From Lysobacteraceae bacterium (GTDB lineage: Bacteria; Bdellovibrionota; UBA1018; JAGTJX01), in assembly GCA_023657465.1 (NCBI GenBank), contig JAGTJX010000003.1, positions 800,830 to 864,829 of the forward strand: a DNA stretch of 64,000 nucleotides, read 5' to 3'. The position numbers were made by a program, and so were the translations under genes. Position 1 is the first letter of the stretch. Every line of letters starts with the position of its first letter. A model generated the notes under the pieces. That model ran no database searches and was not told the origin of the DNA. It saw nothing but the letters and a program-made list of their open reading frames with translations. Positions 8,691 through 17,616 of this stretch are shown one piece after another.

Positions 8691-9872
8691 GAAGTATTGA
8701 GCTGATCTGAACTGTTCACGCCAGAGAATCTTCTGAGTCCAGCGTTGATTGCGAAGTCTGCGTTTGATTTTAGAAACACCTTCGATCGTTTGATAGAAGT
8801 GTAAGAAATTCGTCTCAAAAGAAAACTTAGTTGAAAGGGTTTGCTGTCCTAGTATTACAGACTTTTCTTGTGCGTCTGAGTCCTCATAAAAACTGACAGC
8901 CGTTCTAATAAAATCTTCAGCCTCATTACCCGGTGAAGATCTCTCAGAGACCGCACCACCGAATTCTCCAGTGTTTAATCTCATGCCTTCAGCGCCTATC
9001 GGAGTGGTTACTACTGGAAGTCCTACACGCCAGCTCTCGGCGATCTTACCTTTAATGCCAGCACCGAATCTCAGGGGCGACAAGAGTGCTCGGTACTTAA
9101 TTAAAGTTTCAGAAACATCACGAGCAGGTCCTAAGACTTTCAGCCCTGGCACTGCACCATTCATCTTCATCACACTCTCAGGTGGATAGGCTCCGTAGAT
9201 GTGCAATTCAGCATGAGGTAACTGAGATCGGATCTTAGGCCAAAGATCTCGAACCAGCCATTCAAACGAATCCAAGTTGGGCGCGTGTCTGAAGTTCCCG
9301 ATCCATACGAAGTGATCACGGCCAGTTTGACATGGCTTGTATTCTTCCTTGTACGAAAACCCCATCGTCGAAACATACGAAGGATCCACTTGGAACTCAC
9401 CTACGAGTAATTCATGTTCGAAGTCTGAGAGGAGCCATGTGTGATCCGAGCGATAGATAGAGGCAAGCTCTCGCTCGACATCGTCTTCTAACCACTGTCC
9501 TGGAGTCGCTGCCCTACTCTTGCGCAGGAAGTGTAGATCCTGTGAATCGATGATCCTCAATGCCTGAGGCACACATTCAAACACGCGCGCACCGAATTGC
9601 TCCTCCATGAGAAAGCGATCATAGATCACGACATCAGGATTAAACGTGCGGACGAGTTCATCGAAACGGGAATCATTGGCTGGTATCGCGTGGGTCGGAA
9701 TTCCTCTTGTCTCAAGAGCTGTTTGAAAGGCATTAAATGCAGAAGGCGAGCTGACCTGAACCAGGTAGCCCGCCTTTTGACAAAACTCTAAAATCTGTAA
9801 TGTTCTTACACCGGCTGCGCTTGAGACCGGCTCTGGCCAAACTGTGCTGATCAGCAGCACTCGTTTAGACAT
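8658..9872 (-). CDS. Glycosyltransferase, GT4-like (group 1)
   Basis: GT-B fold glycosyltransferase. The N-terminal Rossmann lobe starts RVLLISTVWPEP, and the C-terminal lobe has FVWIGNFRHAPN, LHIYGAYPPE and the donor-binding region SPLRFGAGIKGKIAESWRVG followed by PVVTTPIGAEGM. These are typical of nucleotide-sugar dependent group 1 transferases. Donor and acceptor are unknown. The start codon shares a base with the TAA of the preceding small basic gene (TAATG), so the two are translated together. It is probably cytoplasmic, acting in surface glycan synthesis. Confidence 0.87.
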   Translation of the reverse strand: MSKRVLLISTVWPEPVSSAAGVRTLQILEFCQKAGYLVQVSSPSAFNAFQTALETRGIPTHAIPANDSRFDELVRTFNPDVVIYDRFLMEEQFGARVFECVPQALRIIDSQDLHFLRKSRAATPGQWLEDDVERELASIYRSDHTWLLSDFEHELLVGEFQVDPSYVSTMGFSYKEEYKPCQTGRDHFVWIGNFRHAPNLDSFEWLVRDLWPKIRSQLPHAELHIYGAYPPESVMKMNGAVPGLKVLGPARDVSETLIKYRALLSPLRFGAGIKGKIAESWRVGLPVVTTPIGAEGMRLNTGEFGGAVSERSSPGNEAEDFIRTAVSFYEDSDAQEKSVILGQQTLSTKFSFETNFLHFYQTIEGVSKIKRRLRNQRWTQKILWREQFRSAQYFSKWIELKNSR

Positions 9873-10081
9873 TATTTTTTCTTGGTTTTCGATTTACGGA
9901 ATGCAGCTTTTTTAGCTGTAGAACGCGTCGATTTTGCACCGAAGTAAGCCGCTTTGAACTCAGGGTTAGTTTTGAGTTTAGCTTTACGCTTGTCACGTCC
10001 CATTTTTTTCAATGTTTTGCGTGAATAAGCAGGTGTCTTTACATCAGTTTTTGCAGGGGTAGCTTTTTCAGTATTTTCCAT
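9872..10081 (-). CDS. Small, very basic protein of unknown function
   Basis: This 69-residue protein is extremely rich in lysine and arginine (24 of 69), with alanine and threonine, and ends in SKTKKK. It resembles histone H1-like tails or ribosome-associated small proteins in composition only, and I recognise no family. It is translationally coupled to the glycosyltransferase by a TAATG overlap. It lies downstream of the peroxiredoxin gene, from which a GC-rich hairpin separates it. A nucleic-acid-binding role is a guess from charge. Confidence 0.72.
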   Translation of the reverse strand: MENTEKATPAKTDVKTPAYSRKTLKKMGRDKRKAKLKTNPEFKAAYFGAKSTRSTAKKAAFRKSKTKKK

Positions 10082-10107
10082 AGGATTCAGGACTTATCTT
10101 AACTCTG

Positions 10108-10137
10108 TGCCCAGGGCAATAAAAATGACCCTGGGCA
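10108..10137 (-). terminator. Strong hairpin between the peroxiredoxin and small basic genes
   Basis: A perfect 9-bp stem, TGCCCAGGG at 10108-10116 and CCCTGGGCA at 10129-10137, with an A/T-rich 12-base loop. It lies 12 bases past the peroxiredoxin stop. It has no downstream T-run on either strand, so it may be a weak or factor-dependent terminator, or an RNA-stabilising hairpin that separates expression of the two genes. Confidence 0.6.
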
Positions 10138-10149
10138 GCCAGAATGATC

Positions 10150-10677
10150 TTACTTTTTAATCGTTGGCTTGCCTGGTTTCCAGTCCACAGGGCAGAGCTC
10201 GCCGGTTTCTAATGCCTGTAAAGAGCGTATAACTTCGTCTACAGAACGACCTATATTATTAGCATTCACGCTAGCGGCTTGAAGAATGCCATTAGGATCG
10301 ATGAGGAATGTGCCTCTGAGTGCGATACCGTCGTTCTCAAGGAGAACGCCATAGTCACGTGAAATACGGTGATTGGTGTCAGCAAGAACTGGGAATTTGA
10401 CTTCTTTGAGGTCTTTTTCGAACCACGCTTTATGCGAGAATACGCTGTCGGTGCTCGCGCCAATGACTTGGCAGTTCAACTCTTTGAATTGAGCCTCTTT
10501 CTCAGCGAATCCACGGATTTCTGTCGGACAAACGAATGTGAAATCAAGAGGATAGAAAAACAGACAAATCCATTTACCTGAAAAATCCTTCGAGCTCACT
10601 TCTTTGAATTGACCGTTTACGTATGCGTTTGCTTTAAATTCTGGGGCAGGTTGGCCTACTTTTACATTAGTGTACAT
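10150..10677 (-). CDS. Typical 2-Cys peroxiredoxin (AhpC/TSA family)
   Basis: Thiol peroxidase that reduces hydrogen peroxide and organic hydroperoxides. The peroxidatic Cys50 lies in DFTFVCPTE and the resolving Cys162 in ELCPVDWKPG, as in AhpC/Prx1-type enzymes. The length of 175 aa is slightly short for AhpC. The ATG at 10675-10677 is preceded by the Shine-Dalgarno AGGAGAAA. A 10-bp inverted repeat lies just upstream, in the space shared with the divergent PAP2 gene. No ahpF is adjacent, so a thioredoxin-type reductant is likely. Confidence 0.95.
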   Translation of the reverse strand: MYTNVKVGQPAPEFKANAYVNGQFKEVSSKDFSGKWICLFFYPLDFTFVCPTEIRGFAEKEAQFKELNCQVIGASTDSVFSHKAWFEKDLKEVKFPVLADTNHRISRDYGVLLENDGIALRGTFLIDPNGILQAASVNANNIGRSVDEVIRSLQALETGELCPVDWKPGKPTIKK

Positions 10678-10693
10678 GTTACAATTTCTCCTA

Positions 10694-10722
10694 TAGTTAT
10701 GGTGTTTGGAATACCATAACTA
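10694..10722. promoter_or_regulatory. Perfect 10-bp inverted repeat between divergent genes (putative operator)
   Basis: TAGTTATGGT at 10694-10703 and ACCATAACTA at 10713-10722 are exact inverted copies separated by 9 bases. The element fills most of the 52-base gap between the peroxiredoxin (minus strand) and PAP2 (plus strand) genes. It sits just upstream of the peroxiredoxin ribosome binding site. This is how a shared regulator would be placed. It does not match the PerR box and only loosely suggests an OxyR site. Confidence 0.55.
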
Positions 10723-10729
10723 GAAATCA

Positions 10730-11458
10730 ATGATGCTAAAATTGCTGAAAATATTTAAAATCACTCCGCATTTGAAACGACGAGATCTCTGGCTCACCGT
10801 CATCCCAGCACTCGTTTGGTTGACTGCGTTTAACGCTAGGCACTTAACTTTAAATACATTTTGTGCAGACACTCCTCACGTCTGCATCAGCTCTAATCTT
10901 TCATGGCCTGATAGTGAAGTAGTGACGTATTGGAGCCCTCTGGCAGACTGGTATTCTAATTGGACTCAATACTCTGCTGGGATCCTAGCAGCGAGTGCTC
11001 CTGCAATCTGGGCTGGTGCTCAAGTGGCGATGCATGTGATCAATCCAGGAGCAGCAATTGCAATGTGGACTACAGACGCACTGCTCATCATTCAAGCCAC
11101 ATTCTGGAATGGCGCAATCAATGAAGTGATTAAAATCGGCGTGAATCGTCCGAGACCTTTCGTCTACCGCAATCCAGCGAGCGAAGGAAAAGTGCATCAC
11201 TCTTACTCTTCGTTCTATTCAGGACACACGAGCTTCGCAGCAGTTGCAACCATCGGACTCATTGCGAGTTTATTCGCTAGAAACGCGCCGATCTGGATGA
11301 CGCTTCTCTTTGGATTCTCTGGTCTCACTCTCACCATCGTCACGGGTGCACTACGAGTCGCTGCTGGAGTTCACTTTTACAGTGACGTCGTCTTTGGATT
11401 ATTTGCAGGAATTCTCATTTCCTACCTCGTGCAAAAACGGCACCGCATCATCACTTGA
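10730..11458 (+). CDS. PAP2-superfamily membrane phosphatase
   Basis: Type 2 phosphatidic acid phosphatase-like enzyme acting on a lipid phosphate or pyrophosphate in the inner membrane. The tripartite signature is present: KIGVNRPRP, then FYSGHTSF, then LRVAAGVHFYSDV, giving the catalytic His pair and Asp. Several transmembrane segments surround them. The possible substrates include phosphatidate, PGP and undecaprenyl-PP, and the sequence does not decide between them. Two adjacent ATGs (10730, 10733) are possible starts, and no good Shine-Dalgarno is visible. Confidence 0.88.
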   Translation: MMLKLLKIFKITPHLKRRDLWLTVIPALVWLTAFNARHLTLNTFCADTPHVCISSNLSWPDSEVVTYWSPLADWYSNWTQYSAGILAASAPAIWAGAQVAMHVINPGAAIAMWTTDALLIIQATFWNGAINEVIKIGVNRPRPFVYRNPASEGKVHHSYSSFYSGHTSFAAVATIGLIASLFARNAPIWMTLLFGFSGLTLTIVTGALRVAAGVHFYSDVVFGLFAGILISYLVQKRHRIIT

Positions 11459-11522
11459 CAAGTTCCCCCATTGGTTGAATAAATTATTTAAAGTTTGAAG
11501 CATTTTTTTTGGGGGTAGAACT

Positions 11523-12551
11523 ATGCATTTCTTGAAGTGGCTTGCACCTGGTTTGTTTATTTTTTCTATACTCAAAGCACATGCCGAAAAAGTTCCTCTT
11601 AACCCTTGGTATCACAAGACACTCGATCTTGAGACAGCATGGAAATACACCCTCGGAAACTCAAATGGCCTCATCGCCCTCATCGATAGTGGAATCGATT
11701 ACAAACAAACTTTTCTAGAAGAAGGAGTTTGGCAAAATCTTAAAGAAAAAATCGGCAATAATCGCGACAACGACAAAAATGGTTTTAAGAATGATGTCAT
11801 CGGATGGAATTTTGATTTGGATAATAACAAACCCATGGATGCATCAGGGCACGGAACTTGGCTTGCAAGTTTCATGATTGCTCGGCCAGGGAAGAACCAT
11901 CCTACTGGAATTTGCCCAGGCTGCGAAATCATGCCGCTTCGAATTTTCGATGAAGACGGATACACAAAAGATGACGACGTACTTGTAGATGCTATTTATT
12001 ATGCGATTGATAATGGCGCAAAGATCATCAACCTCGCAACTGCAAGCGAAGGCGCTGATAGTGAATTGAAGAAAGCACTCATAGAAGCAGGCAAACACGA
12101 TATTTTAGTTCTTGCCGCTGCAAGTAATGATGCTGAAAATTTGGATAATGCTGATACTTATCCTGCACGCTACCAATTCCCTTTCATGGTGACAGTCGCT
12201 GCTACAAGGCAAAACGGAAATTTAACATCAAACTCTAACTGGGGAAAAAAGACGGTTCATTTTGGAGCTCCTGGAATTGATCTCGTAGCCTATTGGAGAT
12301 TTGCTGAAGACGGAGACCAGCCGGGTTGGTTTGTCGATGGCGAGGGCACATCCGATGCAGTAGCAATGGCATCTGCTGTGGCAGGGCTCATTCGTAGCAA
12401 GAATCCAAGATTAAAAGCCACCGAAGTCAAACAGATCATGATTAATACTGTTACTCCATCGGGTTATCTAAAAAATAAAACGATTACAGGTGGAGTTATT
12501 AACGCTGGCGCTGCTCTCAAGTGCGCAGCTGATCTGAAGTGTTTGAAGTAA
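11523..12551 (+). CDS. Exported subtilisin-like serine protease (S8)
   Basis: Secreted endopeptidase. The signal peptide ends near LKAHA. The catalytic residues are Asp55 in ALIDSGID, His110 in SGHGTWLASF, oxyanion Asn202 in AAASND and Ser277 in GEGTSDAV. The serine region reads GTSDAVAMASAVAG, without the usual proline and with about three more residues before the VAG than the common GTSxAxPxVAG. At 342 aa it is barely larger than the bare catalytic domain, and I see no clear propeptide domain. A GGGGG-type ribosome site precedes the ATG. An unknown exported protein follows downstream. Confidence 0.88.
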   Translation: MHFLKWLAPGLFIFSILKAHAEKVPLNPWYHKTLDLETAWKYTLGNSNGLIALIDSGIDYKQTFLEEGVWQNLKEKIGNNRDNDKNGFKNDVIGWNFDLDNNKPMDASGHGTWLASFMIARPGKNHPTGICPGCEIMPLRIFDEDGYTKDDDVLVDAIYYAIDNGAKIINLATASEGADSELKKALIEAGKHDILVLAAASNDAENLDNADTYPARYQFPFMVTVAATRQNGNLTSNSNWGKKTVHFGAPGIDLVAYWRFAEDGDQPGWFVDGEGTSDAVAMASAVAGLIRSKNPRLKATEVKQIMINTVTPSGYLKNKTITGGVINAGAALKCAADLKCLK

Positions 12552-12617
12552 TTCCTTAAAACTTGATGCTCCCCAGTCGTTTTGATAGCTATCCTCCTGC
12601 CTTATTGGAGGGATTTT

Positions 12618-13529
12618 ATGAGATTTTCTGTGGTTTTTTTCAGCCTACTTGGACTTATTTCTAGTTCGCAAGCGCAGGTCTTCCTAAGAACCGAAACAGT
12701 TCAAGATAAAACTTACCGGGTTTACCAAGCCACTGTATTGGTAGACTTGAAAAGCCAATCCCCCAAAGATTTGAAGGTTGCGTACGGAAAACGCGATCAA
12801 GCTTATGCCGAGCTTAAAGACCGAGTGGCTTCTCTTGCAAACTCAACAGTCATTTCAGTCACGCAGCTTGCTACTAATGAAAAAACCAAAAACCGTGAAA
12901 GCAACTTCAGTCAGAGCTTCGAAAACCATGTGAACGTCACAGCATCAGCTGAGATTGAAATCAAACCCACGCGCGAAGATTTCACTCCTGGATATCTAAA
13001 AACAGATGTCGAAGCTTGGGTGTCATCGATTAATCAAAAAATTCAGAGCATTTCTGGGACAACTACGAAGGGAAGAGCATCTACTCAATATCTAATGAAA
13101 GATGCAATGACAGGAGAAACACTTCAGGCCACACAAGGATTACCGAATGAAATGCAGTTACGAAAAGGGCTTAAGTTTATTGTTCGAATTAAGAAAAGCA
13201 TTCTTTTCAATGCTGATCAATCCTCAGTTCTTCTTCATAATAACTTTTATAGTAGTGACCCTTATCTGACTATTAATAGGTCTAGCAAGGATGACCTCAT
13301 GATCCAACCTGGGCTCTATATTGCTAGTTATGAGTATAAAAAAAGGGGAGCTCTTTATAAACTGAAGATCTCTTCTGACAATGACAACCTTGTTTTAAAT
13401 TTAATCTTTGGTAACGAAAGTCCCTATCAAGTAAATGAATTCATAATGAGAACCTATAGTAATTTCCAAGAATGGATCGAAATTAGACCTACGTTCTATT
13501 TCAATCCACGAGTTATTAGAGGCGAGTAG
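12618..13529 (+). CDS. Exported protein of unknown function
   Basis: A 303-residue protein with a clear signal peptide (MRFSVVFFSLLGLISSSQAQ). I chose this ATG because GGAGGG lies 5 bases upstream; an earlier in-frame start at 12582 has no ribosome site. The mature part is polar with a run of predicted beta-strands and no cysteine cluster, repeats or motif that I recognise. It follows the subtilase on the same strand by 66 bases, and its stop lies 2 bases from the stop of the convergent large exported protein gene. Confidence 0.7.
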   Translation: MRFSVVFFSLLGLISSSQAQVFLRTETVQDKTYRVYQATVLVDLKSQSPKDLKVAYGKRDQAYAELKDRVASLANSTVISVTQLATNEKTKNRESNFSQSFENHVNVTASAEIEIKPTREDFTPGYLKTDVEAWVSSINQKIQSISGTTTKGRASTQYLMKDAMTGETLQATQGLPNEMQLRKGLKFIVRIKKSILFNADQSSVLLHNNFYSSDPYLTINRSSKDDLMIQPGLYIASYEYKKRGALYKLKISSDNDNLVLNLIFGNESPYQVNEFIMRTYSNFQEWIEIRPTFYFNPRVIRGE

Positions 13530-13531
13530 AG

Positions 13532-16249
13532 CTAATCTTTCCGCATTTCTTCCACAGTGATTTTTCTACGCTTGAACTTGCCGAATCTACGCTCTGCACG
13601 CCAATCTTTCCTTCGCTCATACTGCTGTTTGTGCCACGAGTGAACAATGAGTGGTTTAAACTCTTCAAAGTTGAGTCCTAGTTGCCTGAAGTGTTTCTTC
13701 ACATCTGCGATGAAGATCTTGGGATCTTTCTCCCAGAGCGTTCTGTGCTCGGGATGATAGAGAGTTTGAAGCTTAATCTGAGAATTAGTATTCCATACGT
13801 AGTTTATCATCGCGCGCACGTATTTGATCTGTAGAGCTGCAAGCACTTCGTTCTCAGGCGCATCGAAGAGTCGGAATTCCACTCTGTCTCCAGCCTTACC
13901 ACCGAAGCTTGGGAACCACTCGGTCTCAGGGTTTTTGATATCAATGCCTTCACGATACTCATCTGGAGCTTCTTCAACCATGAGTCCCACTGCATTGAGC
14001 TGAGTGTAGCTAGGCTTACGAGAGACGAAGGTATTAAAGTATTTTATTGAGTAGAGCATCGCACCCAATGACTTCCAATCGCCTTGGAACTCATTGAGCC
14101 TCCGAATATCATTGAGTCCCAGCTCTACAGGAATTGAAGTTCTCTCTCTTGCAGGATGTTGCCAGAGGAAGGAGACCATCTCGCGATTGGATTCGAAGTA
14201 ACGGAGGAGATTGAGAAACTTCTCAGTTCCAAGTTTATCACCCATTGCGAACAGTGGGGCTAGGTCGATATTGGTATGCCCTCCACCTGCAGATGCCTTA
14301 GGAAGAGCTTCAATAGACCTCATTGCGGCATAAAGCTTCTCGATCTCGTCTGTGTTCTGTGGAGCAAACTTGGGAGTAGGAATCTCGATGTGTCCGCCAC
14401 GAAGGTGGTAAGCCTTGCCGTTACGATAGCTACGTCTAATTCCGTCCCACTCTACCCTCCACTTTCGACCTTGAAGATCTGTAACAATGTACCTGAGACT
14501 AAGACCATGTCCGTGTCCACTATCTTCGAGTTTCTCAATAGAACCACCTCCGAAGTAATTCTTAAGATTCTCAGCTGCTTGCGATATAAACTTATTCGCC
14601 TCTTCTCTCGAATCAAAAATCTTCGGAGATCGGAATGAAAACTCAATACCTAGATCCACTTTATTCACATCGATCATGCCGCCAGTTTTGACGATGATGT
14701 TTGGAATTTTGTCTTTGAGTACGGGTTTTAGGTAACGCTCAAAATCTTGATCGAGCCTTACATGAACTGAAAACTTATAAACTGCAGTTTCTAAATCGGA
14801 AAAAAGATATTTCTGCCCTTCACCTTTATCATAAGGTGATTTCCAAGTCTGATACTCGTTAAGATAATCTCGTGCAATTTCTGATAATGACTTTGCAAAC
14901 TTCTCACGAGCATTATCAAGTAGTTCTTTTTTGGCTCCTAGATTCAATCTGTTTTCCCAAGCGAACAGAGGCGCGATGACTTTATTTCGAATGTGATTGT
15001 GAGAGCGAATGTCTTTTTTGTATTTGAGTGGTTCCCAGATTTCTTCTAGTCTTTGAATCCATGCAACTTCGTGGGGACGTAAGTATTTTTCAACCATTTT
15101 GTGAAGTGGAATATCCATATTGAAATCATATGAATCAAAATTTCTTAGTCCATCATAGTCGCCAGAAGAAATTCTAGAGATGAGTATGTCTTCGACAAAC
15201 TCTCTTTTGATTCCCTTATTACCAGAACGCGTTTCAAGATCGGGCAATTGTTTTCCTACTTGACCTGGAGTAGTCGGGCTACCGGGCAAGTTTCTCGCAC
15301 CTAAGAATCTGTATTTGTTTTTGAAATTCTTCGCATCATTCTTCACTACAGCTTCGTGAAGTTTTTTCAGAGAGTTTCTCGTGTAAACACCTAAAAACGG
15401 ATGAGAGAGAATACTCTCTACCTCTTGATCATCTCGCTTCGCTTGGCGCCAGAATAAGTACCAAGTCGTAGCATCGATCATCTCGATATACTTAGGCGCC
15501 ATCACTGTTCTAGCCATTTGATCTTCTGGCCAAGCATGAACCAAGTGTTGGTGTCCGATCATTCCTTCTAAGTATTGCTCCAGTGTTTCCCGTTCACGAT
15601 TGTAGGCACGAAGATCTGCAGTACCTGTACGAGATCTTACTTCATAAGAACCTTCATCATCACCTACCGTTACGAATGGTGGAAACGGAAGGAGAGCGGA
15701 GTTGATTTCAGTTTGAAGATCATCGAATGTGAGCACACGGTCATAAAAAAGTGCGTCCTTACCGTCCATGCTGATGAGTTCGAAGGGATTAATTTTTGGA
15801 TCTTTTGTGAGAAGTGCAAGTATTTCAGATGGAGAAACTCCTGGATCCCTCGATTCGTACTTAAACGTATCTACATCACGGTACTTCTTATGGAACTCCA
15901 TAAGCCACTTGGATGTGGGTCCTACTTTTTTTTCTTTGAACTCTCGGTCTAGCTGAATGGCGAGTTTCTGTTTGAACTTTTCAGCATTCACATGAGGAAA
16001 CCACTCTTCAATGTCAGAGTACATCAAACCTTCTTTTTCGAATGCCCGTGAAAGTGGCACAGTGTTTCCATCAGCCAGGAAAATGAGCGGTTCTGATCCA
16101 CCGACCATGAGCTGATATTTGTATTCAATGAGTTTGCGTGCGCAGGATTGATTGAAAGGATTGGGTTTTTCTGGTGATTTTGCAAACGCTTGCGTCCCGA
16201 GCACGATGAACATCAAAGCAGGAAGTGTATACGTTAAGTATGCCCTCAT
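13532..16249 (-). CDS. Large exported protein with an amidoligase-like C-terminal half
   Basis: A 905-residue protein starting at the ATG at 16247-16249 with a signal peptide (MRAYLTYTLPALMFIV...AFA). Residues 30-520 are mostly helical and unfamiliar. From about 530 on, four spaced blocks match the pattern of the putative amidoligase family related to glutamate-cysteine ligases: GIEFSFR (534-540), GGHIEIPTP (618-626), GGGHTNID (655-662) and VEFRLFDAP (790-798). Such enzymes join carboxyl and amino groups using ATP, which is odd for an exported protein. The C-terminus is very basic. The family call is inference from motif order, not from a search. Confidence 0.6.
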   Translation of the reverse strand: MRAYLTYTLPALMFIVLGTQAFAKSPEKPNPFNQSCARKLIEYKYQLMVGGSEPLIFLADGNTVPLSRAFEKEGLMYSDIEEWFPHVNAEKFKQKLAIQLDREFKEKKVGPTSKWLMEFHKKYRDVDTFKYESRDPGVSPSEILALLTKDPKINPFELISMDGKDALFYDRVLTFDDLQTEINSALLPFPPFVTVGDDEGSYEVRSRTGTADLRAYNRERETLEQYLEGMIGHQHLVHAWPEDQMARTVMAPKYIEMIDATTWYLFWRQAKRDDQEVESILSHPFLGVYTRNSLKKLHEAVVKNDAKNFKNKYRFLGARNLPGSPTTPGQVGKQLPDLETRSGNKGIKREFVEDILISRISSGDYDGLRNFDSYDFNMDIPLHKMVEKYLRPHEVAWIQRLEEIWEPLKYKKDIRSHNHIRNKVIAPLFAWENRLNLGAKKELLDNAREKFAKSLSEIARDYLNEYQTWKSPYDKGEGQKYLFSDLETAVYKFSVHVRLDQDFERYLKPVLKDKIPNIIVKTGGMIDVNKVDLGIEFSFRSPKIFDSREEANKFISQAAENLKNYFGGGSIEKLEDSGHGHGLSLRYIVTDLQGRKWRVEWDGIRRSYRNGKAYHLRGGHIEIPTPKFAPQNTDEIEKLYAAMRSIEALPKASAGGGHTNIDLAPLFAMGDKLGTEKFLNLLRYFESNREMVSFLWQHPARERTSIPVELGLNDIRRLNEFQGDWKSLGAMLYSIKYFNTFVSRKPSYTQLNAVGLMVEEAPDEYREGIDIKNPETEWFPSFGGKAGDRVEFRLFDAPENEVLAALQIKYVRAMINYVWNTNSQIKLQTLYHPEHRTLWEKDPKIFIADVKKHFRQLGLNFEEFKPLIVHSWHKQQYERRKDWRAERRFGKFKRRKITVEEMRKD

Positions 16250-16299
16250 CTCTCTGCTTTTCGGCAAAGGGTGTCGGATACTTCAGGTTCAAATGACCG

Positions 16300-17505
16300 T
16301 CAATTTGTTTGCGATTTACGAGACCTGTAGAGCGGAACAACAGCAAGTGCGAGTAGAGACATTGCTGCTGCAATTACCCCAGGGAGATAATACCGGTTTT
16401 GAAACAGGGTCAAACCCATAAACGGACCTAATACCCGACCTAGTGACCCCATTGCTTGCGAGAGTCCTAAAGCTTGTCCCTGTTCTGAAGGACCAGCTGA
16501 TTTGGAAGTCAGAGAGCTAATCGTAGGGTTGATGAGTCCTGAGCCAATTGCCCATGGGATGCAAATCAGAAAATAAGCTGAGTACTTAGGCATAAACGGA
16601 AAGCCAATCATCCCAATGAAAAGGAACACGAGACCCGAAGTGAGAAGAGTCACTTCACTGAACCTCGCGACGAGCTTCTTGATGAGGTATCCTTGAATGA
16701 AAACTCCGATCACAGACGCGAACATGAGAACCATTCCTGTGCGGTAGCCCGCCTCACCGGTCTCGTAATGAAACTTTGTTTGAAACAGAAGTGAGAATGT
16801 CTGCTCGAGGTTGGAAAAAGAAAAAATAGCGAGAAAATTAATCAGCATCAATGTCCAGAAATAAGGATGATTCTTCACAAAGTGAATACGATCACGAGAG
16901 AATGGAAAGAGTGAGCGGGTTTTTTTGCCTCTATGTTCAAGCGCCAAAGATTCCGGTAGCCGGTAAATCGCAGCGAACGCATTCAAGCCACAGACGAAAG
17001 CTGCAATGAACCCTGGAGCTGAAAGCGAAATCTTCGCAGCAGCGATTCCCCCAATCGGAGGTCCAAGCATGAAGCCAAGTCCCATAGCAGCACCCAGAAG
17101 TCCCATGCCACGCGCACGATCCTTCTCAGTAGTGATGTCAGCCATGTAAGCGAACGCTGCAGAGATGTTGCCAGCAAACATTCCTGCAAACATCCTGGTA
17201 AATACGATTGCCCAGAATGAATGCGAGAGCGCAAAACCAAGGTAAGCGAGGGTGGAGCCGAAGAGTGAAATAATCAGAATCGGCCTACGACCATAGCGAT
17301 CTGAGAGCGCTCCCCAGATGGGAGAAAAGATGAATGACATGAGTGGGAATGTTGCACCCAAGAGTCCTAGTTCAAGCCCTGTTCCACCGAAATGCCTGCC
17401 GTAAACACCGATGAGTGGAATGATCATTCCAAACCCAACGAGGTCTACGAAAATTGTAGTAAAGATGACTGAGATCGATGCTTTATTTTTCAAAGGTACT
17501 CCCAT
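16300..17505 (-). CDS. MFS drug/metabolite exporter, DHA1 type
   Basis: Twelve-helix proton antiporter of the TetA/DHA1 group. The loop 2-3 motif A reads GALSDRYGRRP (residues about 65-75), and helix 5 carries the antiporter motif C pattern AAMGLGFMLGPPIGGI. The length of 401 aa is standard. It follows the large exported gene's upstream region on the same strand. No neighbouring regulator is present and the substrate is not predictable. Confidence 0.88.
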   Translation of the reverse strand: MGVPLKNKASISVIFTTIFVDLVGFGMIIPLIGVYGRHFGGTGLELGLLGATFPLMSFIFSPIWGALSDRYGRRPILIISLFGSTLAYLGFALSHSFWAIVFTRMFAGMFAGNISAAFAYMADITTEKDRARGMGLLGAAMGLGFMLGPPIGGIAAAKISLSAPGFIAAFVCGLNAFAAIYRLPESLALEHRGKKTRSLFPFSRDRIHFVKNHPYFWTLMLINFLAIFSFSNLEQTFSLLFQTKFHYETGEAGYRTGMVLMFASVIGVFIQGYLIKKLVARFSEVTLLTSGLVFLFIGMIGFPFMPKYSAYFLICIPWAIGSGLINPTISSLTSKSAGPSEQGQALGLSQAMGSLGRVLGPFMGLTLFQNRYYLPGVIAAAMSLLALAVVPLYRSRKSQTN

Positions 17506-17587
17506 ACTTCACGTAGCAATATAGCATCAAAGTTGACTTCCAATACACACCTTCTTGAGGAGTACAGCTCCTGCTTCGCATGCATTT

Positions 17588-17616
17588 CCCTTTTTTTTTA
17601 TTCGAATAAAAAGAGG
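17588..17616. repeat. A/T-rich palindrome between the cox operon and the MFS gene
   Basis: CCC plus a run of nine T, ATTCGAAT, then A-run and GAGGG. The core TTTTTATTCGAATAAAAA (17595-17612) is a perfect palindrome. It sits past the end of coxD and about 85 bases before the MFS start. It could be the cox operon terminator or an operator for the MFS gene. The A/T-rich stem makes neither certain. Confidence 0.45.

Noticed and set aside
13807-15956. Several open frames of 60-125 codons on both strands inside the large exported gene
   Set aside because: They lack ribosome sites and lie fully within or antisense to a continuous 905-codon frame with signal peptide and conserved motifs.
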